Below are positions 1-6,305 of a stretch of DNA of 10,496 nt, in pieces. The DNA lies in NCBI GenBank assembly GCA_017544125.1, contig JAFYET010000124.1, positions 1 to 10,496 of the forward strand, read 5' to 3'. Numbering within the stretch: the stretch's first letter is position 1; every line of letters begins with the position of its first letter. The notes under the pieces were generated by a model. That model did no database searches. It was not told the origin of the DNA and saw only the letters and a program-made list of their open reading frames with translations. Made by a program: the position numbers and the translations under genes. The stretch comes from Ruminococcus sp. Its GTDB lineage: Bacteria; Bacillota; Clostridia; Oscillospirales; Ruminococcaceae.

Positions 1-262
1 GGAGCTTGAGCACCGTGTTCTCATCTTCGGGGTAGGTGTAGACTACACGCTTTTTGTCTTTGCCGAGCTTTGAAACAAGGCTCTTTCGGGGCAGCGGAAA
101 GGGGGCATTACTTTTTATCCGCTCGTATACGGGAATGTACCCGCCGCTGTCTATAAACGAGCGCAGCTGTGCGGTGAATGACTTTGAAACGCCCAGCGAG
201 GTCTTGTAGCTGTAAAACCTCTCCCAGCACTCCCTCTCCCCGAGCCTGTCTATCAGCGACAT
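1..262 (-). CDS. Reverse-transcriptase-like protein, N-terminal part (runs off left edge)
   Basis: An open frame of 87 codons starts at the ATG at 262-260 and continues past the window edge without a stop. An AGAGGTGAG ribosome binding site lies just upstream of the ATG. The peptide begins MSLIDRLGERECWERFYSYK and ends in the motif KKRVVYTYPEDENTVLKL. From memory, this layout (a short helical N-terminus, then KKR-VVYT-ED-N-LKLL) precedes the fingers region of reverse-transcriptase-like proteins found in many clostridia, some annotated as retron-type or maturase-like RTs. The catalytic YxDD box would lie outside the window, so polymerase activity cannot be judged. No intron or retron RNA was recognised upstream. 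Family assignment is recall-based and moderate; the open frame itself is secure. Confidence 0.5.
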   Translation of the reverse strand, partial: MSLIDRLGERECWERFYSYKTSLGVSKSFTAQLRSFIDSGGYIPVYERIKSNAPFPLPRKSLVSKLGKDKKRVVYTYPEDENTVLKL

Positions 263-517
263 GACCTCACCTCTTTCAAATATGCGCCGCAGGCGCACCT
301 CAATTATTCATTATTATTTTAGCCCGAAGGGTGCATAAAGTTTTCCCCTCCGCACAGGGAGGGGAAGGATAACAAAGAGAAAACCTTAAATCCAAGCAAA
401 TTCTTGGATTTACAAGACCGTACAAGGGGCGGCTGTCTGCGAAGCCGTTATCTCGCCCCCTGCCTTGCCCGCCGCAGACGCACAGGCTCATCACCTGCGC
501 ATTCTCTTTGCAGTTGA
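263..517. other. Intergenic region with four hairpins
   Basis: No gene is seen in this 255-base gap between two minus-strand genes. It holds four perfect or near-perfect stem-loops. 283-288/292-297 is TGCGCC with loop GCA, just upstream of the RT-like gene's ribosome binding site. 343-351/358-366 is a 9-bp stem, TTCCCCTCC with GGAGGGGAA. 388-396/403-411 is a 9-bp stem, AAATCCAAG with CTTGGATTT. 425-431/454-461 is a GGGGCG/CGCCCC stem enclosing a smaller CGGC/GCCG pairing. None is followed by a clear U-tract on the minus strand, so none is a textbook terminator. A short frame across 300-569 overlaps the downstream end of the 171-residue gene and is treated as spurious. Confidence 0.55.
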
Positions 518-1033
518 CTATCTTAAAGCATTTCTTGTGCGCCCGATGACATAGCTGCGGGTGTTCCACCAGCCGTGATGGTCGTGGTAGAAGCGTGTGT
601 AGCCGATGCCGTTCTGACGGCAGTCACGGCTTATCTTGTATGTGCTGCACCGCTGCGACATCACCTCGACCTTTAGGGCGACCCTGCCGCCGTTTGTGAA
701 TGTGAATACGCACCTGCCCTCATCGTAGGGGAACTCCTTTGTGATCTGATACTCGGGGAACTCCTCACGGTAGACCTTCTCAAAGTATTCGTAATACTTT
801 AGCCCTGAGTTGAACTGGTTCTCCTCCGCAGGCATATTCTCGCCCCAGGAAACGCCCGAGGGTGCGCTGCTCGCTGCGGGTGCCGTGTTCTGAACGGGTG
901 CGCTGTAAGCCTGTGTTTGCTGCGGCTGTGCGCTGCCCTGCTGATTTTGTAAGCCGTTTGTAATGCTGCCGAAAAAGCCCTTGACCTTTTTGTCGATATC
1001 ATCATCGCCGAATAGCTTGCCGAGTAATCCCAT
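518..1033 (-). CDS. Conserved-looking 171-residue protein of unknown function, possible nuclease-fold C-terminus
   Basis: The start is supported by an AAGGAGGG ribosome binding site (1041-1048) seven bases upstream and a consensus promoter further upstream. Residues 1-25 form a short amphipathic start (MGLLGKLFGDDD). Residues 28-62 are a low-complexity linker rich in Gln, Ala, Pro and Ser. Residues 75-171 look globular. There is no signal peptide or membrane segment. The globular half runs helix (FEKVYREEFPEY), strand (RCVFTFTNGG), strand (VALKVEVMS), then GIGYTRFYHDHHGWW and a closing helix YVIGRTRNAL. This order, with the GxxxxRF turn and late Arg-rich helix, resembles DUF559/Vsr-like PD-(D/E)XK folds, but the acidic catalytic residues are not clearly present (E123 is one candidate). 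That resemblance is inference from pattern only; I do not recognise the family. Confidence 0.8.
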   Translation of the reverse strand: MGLLGKLFGDDDIDKKVKGFFGSITNGLQNQQGSAQPQQTQAYSAPVQNTAPAASSAPSGVSWGENMPAEENQFNSGLKYYEYFEKVYREEFPEYQITKEFPYDEGRCVFTFTNGGRVALKVEVMSQRCSTYKISRDCRQNGIGYTRFYHDHHGWWNTRSYVIGRTRNALR

Positions 1034-1070
1034 GATAAAGCCCTCCTTTTAGATGTCTTATGTAAATAAC

Positions 1071-1103
1071 AGAGGCAGAAAGCCTCTTTGGTTTCCTGCC
1101 TCT
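1071..1103 (-). terminator. Hairpin in leader of the 171-residue gene, possible weak terminator of GH3 transcript
   Basis: The 8-bp arms AGAGGCAG (1071-1078) and CTGCCTCT (1096-1103) pair perfectly. A second pairing is possible: AGAGGC (1071-1076) with GCCTCT (1082-1087). On the minus strand the hairpin is followed by GTTATTTACAT, which is a poor U-tract, so termination would be weak. It lies downstream of the GH3 stop. The predicted start site of the next gene's promoter (about 1098) falls inside the first arm. Confidence 0.4.
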
Positions 1104-1104
1104 T

Positions 1105-1133
1105 ATTATACCATATTATGCGGCGGTTGTAAA
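1105..1133 (-). promoter_or_regulatory. Sigma-A promoter for the 171-residue gene
   Basis: On the minus strand, -35 TTTACA (1133-1128) and -10 TATAAT (1110-1105) are separated by exactly 17 bases. The -35 box begins only five bases past the GH3 stop codon. Transcription would start near 1098, giving a leader of about 65 bases. Confidence 0.75.
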
Positions 1134-1137
1134 TAGT

Positions 1138-3882
1138 TTATCTGATGATTTTGACCCCCATAAGAGCTGTAAATTCCGCCATGCTGATTTCAATAGTGTC
1201 GCCGGTGGGGGTGTCAAGGGGCAGCACGTATTCATAGAAATGGTCTGCACCGCCGCCTGCGGCTATGGTCAGCTCGTATTCTTTGCCGCCTGCTTTTATC
1301 TTCAGCGGGCGGTCGCCGACGAGCGTCATGGCAGTAATCACAAGCGCCTTTGCACCCTCAAGCTGCACGCCGCCAAAGGTGAGCTCGTTCACCCAGCTTT
1401 TTGCAAAAACATACTCGCACCTGTGCTTTTTGCTGTAACGAAGTTCTATGCCGCTGTGCTTATCAAACATCGAAGCTAAGAATTCATCGCCCCTTGGCGA
1501 GAGCGCTTCGCCTCTGACTTCGCACTCGCCTGTGAGCCTTATGTCCTGCGATGATGCGCCTGCCATAAAGGTGTAAACGCCGCTTTCAACTATCATCTTC
1601 TGCGCACGCACATCGAATATGCGCAGTATGTCATAAGGCACTGTCATGGTCAGGGTCTTTTGCTCGTGCGGCGCAAAATGCACACGCTCAAAGGCGCACA
1701 GCTTTTTGCCCGGGCGGGTCACAGCGCTGCTATTAACGGCAAAGTAGACCTGCACCACCTCATCACCTGCGATGGGGGAGGTGTTTTTGACACTCAGCTG
1801 AACTTTCACCCCGTCAGCACCGGGGGTAAGCACCATATCGCTGTATTCAAAGTGTGAATACGAAAGCCCGTGCCCGAAGGGATAGAGGGGCTTACCCTTA
1901 AAGTACATATAAGTCGCCCCGCCGCTCTCGATGTCGTAATCCATAATATCAGGCAGTTCGTTCTCCGAGCGGTACCAGGTAAGGGGCGTTCTGCCGGCGG
2001 GGTTGTTTTTGCCGCTTAGCGTGTAAGCCACAGCACGCCCGAGCTCTGCCCCTGCGTGAGATGTGTATATCACCGCCGCTGCCGCACGGCTCTCATCATT
2101 TATGGCGTAGGGGTAGCTTGAAATAACGGCAAGCACGGTGTTTTTGTTCGCTGCCGCAAGCGTCTGCGTCATGCCCGGCTGGATGTTTAGTTTAAGCGTC
2201 TTTCTGTCATAGCATTCCTTGGCTGTCTGCACGGGGTAATTGCCCACGCAGTATATCACCGTGTCGGCTTTTTTTGCTATCTCAGCCCCACGCTCTTTGC
2301 CGCTGCTTATAAGCTCTATATTAAAGCGCATATCACCGCTGACCCCACGCTGTGCTTTGACAAACGGCACCCCGTCATCATTCACGCACAGCCGCCCGTG
2401 GTGCAGAAATTCTTCAATAAGCGTATCGCCCTCATAGTCAAACAGGTTGAGCGTCTCTCTTGTGAACCAATCATATATGCGCCTGTTGTGGAGCTTTAGC
2501 TCGCCGTCGCAGAGCCTTGCATACTTTTTATACTTGCAGGAGAAGAGGTTTTGCCAGTTCTCGCCCCAGTTTTGCAGCTCAAAGAGTGCGCCGCCCTCGG
2601 GCTTATCGGCATCAGCTCTTATGCTGCCGTCATCATAAGCGCAGAGGTAGCGCCCGTTCGGGGCTTTTACCGCCACTATGTCCCACAATGAGTCGTAAAG
2701 CACCTCGCCGCTAAATTCCTCCCTCACGCCGTCAAGCACAGTGCGCTCGTATGAGGAGTAGCCTGTGTACCAGTCCATAAGGCAGTCATCAGCAAGTGCG
2801 CCCACCACGGCAATTGGGGCAGCCGTGTCCTTAAGCGGCAGCAGCCCGTCGTTTTTAAGAAGAGTTACCCCCTCGCAGGCAGCACGAAGGTTTGTTTGCC
2901 TGCTCTGCTCGGTGTCGATAGCGCTTTTGCCTATGCCGTCAAACTCCGTCTTGTCAAGCATACCAAGGCGCAGGCGGGCATAGAGGGTGTTTGTTATGCT
3001 CTCATCTATCTGCTCCCAGGTTATGAGCCCCTCGGCAAGGGCGGCTTTGGCGGCGGCTTTTACAAGGCTGTCCTCATCGGTCATGGTGTCGCAGCCGGCT
3101 TCAAGGCATAGCTTGTAGGCTTCGCTGTGTGTTTCACAAAACTCATGCGCTGCCACATTCTGCGAGAAGTCGCCGCCGTCGCTGACCGTGAACCATAGCC
3201 CCCACTCGTCCTTTAGTATATCACGAATGTCGCTGTTCATTATCGCAGGCAGACCGTTTATCTCGTTGTAGGCTGCCATTATGCTCTTAGCCCCGCCGTG
3301 GCGTATGGCGTTTTCAAATGCGGCGTAGTAGTATTCGTGCTTAAGCCTCGGTGTCAGGAATGCCGAGCAGCTGCCCCTGTCCTCTTCGTTATTGTTAGCG
3401 CAGAAGTGCTTGAGCGTAGGCACGGTCTTGTAATAGCCCTCACCGTTCTCGCCCGCCATGCCCTTTGTGTAGGCAGCCGACAGCTCACCCGTCAGGCATA
3501 CGTCCTCGCCGTAGGCTTCCTCCGTTCTGCCCCAGCGTGGGTCTCTCACCATATCGACGGTGGGTCCCCACAGGGTTATGCCTATCTTTTGATTGTCGTT
3601 GTAGTAGGCTCTTGCTTCATCGCCTGCTATCACACCAAGCTCGTACATAAGCCCCCTGTCAAAGGTCGATGCCAGCCCCACAGGCTGCGGGAACACGGTG
3701 GAAATTATCTCAGGCTGCCTGCCCACATAGCCACGGGCGACCTCTGTGCCGATGTAGAACTCTTTCAGCCCCAGCCTTTCCACCGCCTCGTGGTGCGTAG
3801 TCAGAAGCCCGAGTTTTTCGTAATCAGTAAGCTGTGACACGAGCGCCCTTGCACGCTCGTAAAATCTATCGTTTTTAAGCAT
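1138..3882 (-). CDS. Glycoside hydrolase family 3, beta-glucosidase/beta-xylosidase type, with inserted fascin-like domain
   Basis: A retaining exo-glycosidase that probably removes terminal sugars from beta-linked oligosaccharides. The ATG follows an AAGGAGGT site (3890-3897) at seven bases. There is no signal peptide, so it is probably cytoplasmic. The TIM-barrel domain (about 1-320) has DPRWGR (114-119), GEDV (125-128), KHF (158-160) and VSDGGDF with the likely nucleophile D235. The C-terminal alpha/beta domain starts at LLKNDGLLPL (341-350). It is interrupted at about 395-525 by a stretch reading VAVKAPNGRYLCAYDDGS and ALFEL, which resembles a fascin/beta-trefoil repeat. It resumes with CVGNYP and KECYDR; E556 sits where the family's acid/base is often placed. 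PFGHGLSYS (668-676) leads into the Fn3-like domain (about 685-790). Residues 796-914 form a further predicted beta-sandwich, possibly carbohydrate-binding. At 914 residues it is longer than typical GH3 enzymes. Exact substrate is not readable from sequence. Confidence 0.93.
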   Translation of the reverse strand: MLKNDRFYERARALVSQLTDYEKLGLLTTHHEAVERLGLKEFYIGTEVARGYVGRQPEIISTVFPQPVGLASTFDRGLMYELGVIAGDEARAYYNDNQKIGITLWGPTVDMVRDPRWGRTEEAYGEDVCLTGELSAAYTKGMAGENGEGYYKTVPTLKHFCANNNEEDRGSCSAFLTPRLKHEYYYAAFENAIRHGGAKSIMAAYNEINGLPAIMNSDIRDILKDEWGLWFTVSDGGDFSQNVAAHEFCETHSEAYKLCLEAGCDTMTDEDSLVKAAAKAALAEGLITWEQIDESITNTLYARLRLGMLDKTEFDGIGKSAIDTEQSRQTNLRAACEGVTLLKNDGLLPLKDTAAPIAVVGALADDCLMDWYTGYSSYERTVLDGVREEFSGEVLYDSLWDIVAVKAPNGRYLCAYDDGSIRADADKPEGGALFELQNWGENWQNLFSCKYKKYARLCDGELKLHNRRIYDWFTRETLNLFDYEGDTLIEEFLHHGRLCVNDDGVPFVKAQRGVSGDMRFNIELISSGKERGAEIAKKADTVIYCVGNYPVQTAKECYDRKTLKLNIQPGMTQTLAAANKNTVLAVISSYPYAINDESRAAAAVIYTSHAGAELGRAVAYTLSGKNNPAGRTPLTWYRSENELPDIMDYDIESGGATYMYFKGKPLYPFGHGLSYSHFEYSDMVLTPGADGVKVQLSVKNTSPIAGDEVVQVYFAVNSSAVTRPGKKLCAFERVHFAPHEQKTLTMTVPYDILRIFDVRAQKMIVESGVYTFMAGASSQDIRLTGECEVRGEALSPRGDEFLASMFDKHSGIELRYSKKHRCEYVFAKSWVNELTFGGVQLEGAKALVITAMTLVGDRPLKIKAGGKEYELTIAAGGGADHFYEYVLPLDTPTGDTIEISMAEFTALMGVKIIR

Positions 3883-3907
3883 GGTGTTGACCTCCTTGCG
3901 GTGATTT

Positions 3908-4135
3908 CAGGTAACAGGCGTTAATTCAGGTAATAGGTAACAGGTGAGGTGTCGCCCTTGCGGGCGACGGATTTTAAATAGTTGCTGTGGATACGGATAC
4001 TCAAATTACAGCCCTGATTTAAGCAAAGAGTTTCCCTTAGTGAATAGCACTCGATAACAACGCCCGAATGGGCATATCATCGGCGCTTTGCGCCGATACC
4101 ATAACTGTTACCTGTAACCTATAACCTGTTACCTG
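3908..4135 (-). repeat. MITE-like palindromic element, copy A
   Basis: This is a 228-bp non-coding element in inverse orientation to copy B at 6306-6532. Both ends are made of repeated AGGTAAC/GTTACCT units (left CAGGTAACAGG, right CCTGTTACCTG). Blocks 4092-4115, 4062-4084 and 3935-3953 match copy B exactly (24, 23 and 19 bp) as reverse complement. Internal hairpins are GTCGCCC/GGGCGAC (3951-3957/3962-3968), GCCC/GGGC (4062-4065/4070-4073) and ATCGGCG/CGCCGAT (4079-4085/4091-4097). The middle, about 3980-4055, does not match copy B. No transposase is present, so it would be non-autonomous. It lies in the predicted 5' leader of the GH3 gene. Confidence 0.82.
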
Positions 4136-4163
4136 ATAAAAGCCCCCTGTCGATCTATACTAT

Positions 4164-4193
4164 ATTCTACCACACCCTGCCCGCAATTTGCAA
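4164..4193 (-). promoter_or_regulatory. Probable promoter of the GH3 gene, upstream of repeat copy A
   Basis: On the minus strand, -35 TTGCAA (4193-4188) and -10 TAGAAT (4169-4164) are 18 bases apart. Transcription from here would run through repeat copy A, giving the GH3 mRNA a structured leader of about 275 bases. The promoter resembles that of the SDR gene, which also has TTGCAA in the context GCTATTGCAA. Confidence 0.5.
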
Positions 4194-4258
4194 TAGCATA
4201 TTCTATAAAGTGATTATCAAATAAAAGCATTGCCTGCACGTTTTTACACCCACGGGCA

Positions 4259-4291
4259 TAAAAATACCGCAGACAGCCTTTGCCTGCGGTA
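4259..4291 (-). terminator. Rho-independent terminator of the channel gene
   Basis: On the minus strand, TACCGCAG (4291-4284), an 11-base loop, CTGCGGTA (4272-4265) and then TTTTTA form a clear 8-bp hairpin with U-tract. It lies 13 bases past the stop codon of the channel gene. Confidence 0.85.
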
Positions 4292-4304
4292 GTGAAGTGT
4301 TGCC

Positions 4305-5264
4305 TTAATGCTTTGTCAGTTTTTCCGAGTTGATTATAAGTATATCGCCGAGTTTGACTTTAAGCTCGCCACGGGCGATTATCGTCAGATCGTCACGAAT
4401 GAGCATATATACCCTTGCGCCGTGGTCTTTTTCGATGTCTGAGATGAACATTCCGTCAAGACCGCTGTGCTCGTCAACGAGAATCTCGCCCAGATCCCTT
4501 ATGTCGGTGAAAGCCTTGTCCTTATTGGCTTCCTTTGAATAGCGCTCGACAAAGCCTGCGCTTATGATACCAGTCGGTATTGCCACCACGCCCACGCCGA
4601 GAAGTGCTATTATCATACCCATAATGCGCCCTGCGGTGGTTATGGGGTAGATATCGCCGTAGCCCACCGTCAGCAGCGCCGAAATGCTCCACCACATACC
4701 CGAGAAAGCATTATTGAATGCCTCGGGCTGCGCTTCGTGCTCAGCGCCGTAAATGCCGAGCGACGATGCTATCATCAGCACCACGATTATGAAAAGCGAT
4801 GAGAGTATCTGGTTTTTCTTTTCAAACACAACGCTGACTATCACCGCAAACGAGTCGCTGCCGGTGTTGATACGAAACAGGTGGAATATCCTTGCCACCC
4901 TGAGTATCCTGAAAACGATAAAGCCCGTGAGATACACAAACGGCAGTATGGTGAGCAGATCAACTACACCGTCAAATGACACCAAAAACCGCAGCCTTGC
5001 CTTTGCGGGGGAGAGGTGCTTGTACAGCAGGTCGGCAGTCCAGATGCGCAGCACATACTCTATCGCAAAGAAAACCACCGTCACAAGCTCTGTGAGCTTT
5101 ATGGCGCTGCTGTATCTGTCAAAGCTCTCAAAGGTGCCAAGCAGCATGGCGGCGATGTTTGCAAATATGGTAAGGGTTATGAATATATCAAACACTTTGC
5201 TCGGCAGGTCGCCCCTCTGCCCTATGGATATTATCTGAAACACACGCTTTTTTATATCCTTCAA
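4305..5264 (-). CDS. Voltage-gated-type potassium channel, six TM segments
   Basis: A predicted tetrameric K+ channel of the inner membrane. Hydrophobic segments lie at about 24-44 (S1), 58-76 (S2), 98-115 (S3), 152-172 (S5) and 213-236 (S6). An S4-like helix at about 116-131 carries R119, R122, R125 and R131, a short voltage-sensor-like series. The pore helix WWSISALLTV leads into the selectivity filter TVGYGD (199-204). Residues 245-319 form a soluble C-terminal part containing GLDGMFISDIEKDH and a final beta-rich stretch (LKVKLGDILII). This is reminiscent of a TrkA-C ligand-binding domain but shorter than a full RCK module. The start is TTG, chosen because AGAGGTGA (5272-5279) is seven bases upstream and no in-frame ATG precedes it. 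A terminator follows, so it is probably transcribed alone or by read-through from the SDR gene. Confidence 0.93.
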   Translation of the reverse strand: MKDIKKRVFQIISIGQRGDLPSKVFDIFITLTIFANIAAMLLGTFESFDRYSSAIKLTELVTVVFFAIEYVLRIWTADLLYKHLSPAKARLRFLVSFDGVVDLLTILPFVYLTGFIVFRILRVARIFHLFRINTGSDSFAVIVSVVFEKKNQILSSLFIIVVLMIASSLGIYGAEHEAQPEAFNNAFSGMWWSISALLTVGYGDIYPITTAGRIMGMIIALLGVGVVAIPTGIISAGFVERYSKEANKDKAFTDIRDLGEILVDEHSGLDGMFISDIEKDHGARVYMLIRDDLTIIARGELKVKLGDILIINSEKLTKH

Positions 5265-5553
5265 TCTGCTGTCACCTCTATTTCTAATGGGGGGCGGAGC
5301 CCCCTACCACCTGCGCTGACCCACTCGGCGATTGGGGGGCTTGGAGAAAATAGAAAAGCCTAAAGGCCTTTCTATTTTTCCAAGGAATCACCTCGGGGTC
5401 AGCTATTTCTAATGGGGAATGGTTTCACCTGAGCACTGTCAGCTAAAGACACTATCTCGCTTGCCCAACGTGCTGAACGGGGGCTTTCGGTATCAACTTC
5501 GTTGATACCAGCGCCCCCGAACCCCTTCGGTTTACCGCCAACGGCGATGCGCT
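5265..5553. repeat. Hairpin-rich intergenic region with 15-bp direct repeats
   Basis: No gene is seen here. CTATTTCTAATGGGG occurs twice as a direct repeat (5278-5292 and 5403-5417). Hairpins: GGGGGC/GCCCCC with loop GGA (5290-5304), just upstream of the channel's ribosome binding site; a long stem at 5340-5384; and a nested pair at 5478-5519. The nested pair has outer arms CGGGGGC/GCCCCCG and inner arms GGTATCAAC/GTTGATACC around TTC. Two more follow: CCGAA/TTCGG (5517-5530), which overlaps the nested pair's outer arm, and CGCC/GGCG (5536-5546). The inner hairpin is a one-pair variant of 6430-6450 in repeat copy B (GGCATCAAC/GTTGATGCC), changed on both arms. No convincing promoter for the channel gene was found here. 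Confidence 0.6.
5340..5384 (-). terminator. Long stem-loop, probable terminator of the SDR gene
   Basis: The arms 5340-5360 and 5365-5384 form a roughly 20-bp stem with one bulged base, one G-U pair and loop TAAA (TTTA on the minus strand). The inner part on the minus strand, GAAAGGCC TTTA GGCTTTTCTATTTTC, ends in a T-rich arm that could act as a terminator between the SDR and channel genes. The structure is nearly symmetric and could also work for plus-strand transcripts. Confidence 0.5.
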
Positions 5554-6279
5554 TCACATTCCGCCGTTTACGCTGATATTCTGTGCGGTGATGTATGATG
5601 CCGCATCTGATGCAAGGAATGCTGCAACGCTTGCGACCTCCTCGGGTCTGCCGGCACGCTGCATGGGCACTTCATCAAGAAAAGCACGCTTCTCATCGGC
5701 GGTCAGGGTCGAGTTCATCTTTGTGTCTATAAACCCGGGGGATATGCAGTTGACACGCACGTTGCTCGGCGCAAGCTCCTTGCCAAGCGCCTTGGTGAAG
5801 CCTATGATGCCAGCCTTTGCCGCCGAGTATACCGCCTCGCAGGAAGCCCCCTGCTCGCCCCAGACGGAGGATATGAAGATAATGCTCCCCTCCTGCCTGT
5901 TTATCATGTGGGGGAGGAATGCCTTGGTGGTGAGGATAGCGCCCGTAAGGTCGGTGTCGATGAGCCGCTGTATCTTTGATACCGACTGCACCGAGAAAAC
6001 GGATATGTCAGCATCACCCGCAGCGCACACGAGCACAGTGGGCGGTGAGAGCTGCTCTTCTATCACGAACTTTGCCGAATCTATCGACTCCATCATAGTG
6101 ACGTTGCACTTGACGCTCATAGCTGTGCCGTCACGCTGCCTGATAAGCGATGTTACAATATCTGCGGTGGTCTTGTTGGCGTTGTAGCCCACAGCCACAG
6201 CGTAGCCGAGGTCTGCGAGCTTTAAGCATATAGCCTTGCCTATGCCCCCCGAGCCGCCTGTTACAAATGCTGTTTTCAT
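5554..6279 (-). CDS. SDR-family oxidoreductase, YmfI/EF-P 5-aminopentanone reductase-like or FabG-like
   Basis: A soluble NAD(P)H-dependent short-chain dehydrogenase of about 241 residues, the normal size. MKTAFVTGGSGGIG carries the TGxxxGxG cofactor motif (residues 7-14). Catalytic residues are S137/S138 in FISSVWG, Y151 and K155 in YSAAK. The C-terminus, SYITAQNISVNGGM, is typical of FabG-like SDRs. The SSVWGEQGASCE stretch before the active Tyr is what I recall from Bacillus YmfI-type proteins, which reduce 5-aminopentanone on elongation factor P; plain FabG (3-oxoacyl-ACP reductase) remains possible. The usual catalytic Asn of the NLxG motif is Asp here (D110, DLTG). No fatty-acid or efp gene is adjacent. 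The start is uncertain: an upstream in-frame ATG at 6291-6289 would add four residues, but its GGGGGAG site abuts the codon. The chosen ATG matches family N-termini. Confidence 0.92.
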   Translation of the reverse strand: MKTAFVTGGSGGIGKAICLKLADLGYAVAVGYNANKTTADIVTSLIRQRDGTAMSVKCNVTMMESIDSAKFVIEEQLSPPTVLVCAAGDADISVFSVQSVSKIQRLIDTDLTGAILTTKAFLPHMINRQEGSIIFISSVWGEQGASCEAVYSAAKAGIIGFTKALGKELAPSNVRVNCISPGFIDTKMNSTLTADEKRAFLDEVPMQRAGRPEEVASVAAFLASDAASYITAQNISVNGGM

Positions 6280-6305
6280 ACCTTCTCTCATCTCCCCCTA
6301 TTTAT

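Noticed and set aside
300..569. 89-codon minus-strand frame
   Set aside because: It starts inside the 3' end of the 171-residue gene, runs through the hairpin cluster, and has no good ribosome binding site.
3298..3837. 179-codon plus-strand frame
   Set aside because: It lies wholly antisense to the well-supported GH3 catalytic domain, has no recognisable motif, and its peptide is typical of a GC-rich shadow frame.
5340..5420. Cyclic-di-GMP or other riboswitch ahead of the channel gene
   Set aside because: The stem-loop lacks the conserved core motifs of the c-di-GMP-I aptamer and is nearly symmetric, fitting a repeat or terminator better.
5588..6187. 199-codon plus-strand frame
   Set aside because: It is antisense to the SDR gene with its intact cofactor and catalytic motifs; no ribosome binding site or domain was seen.
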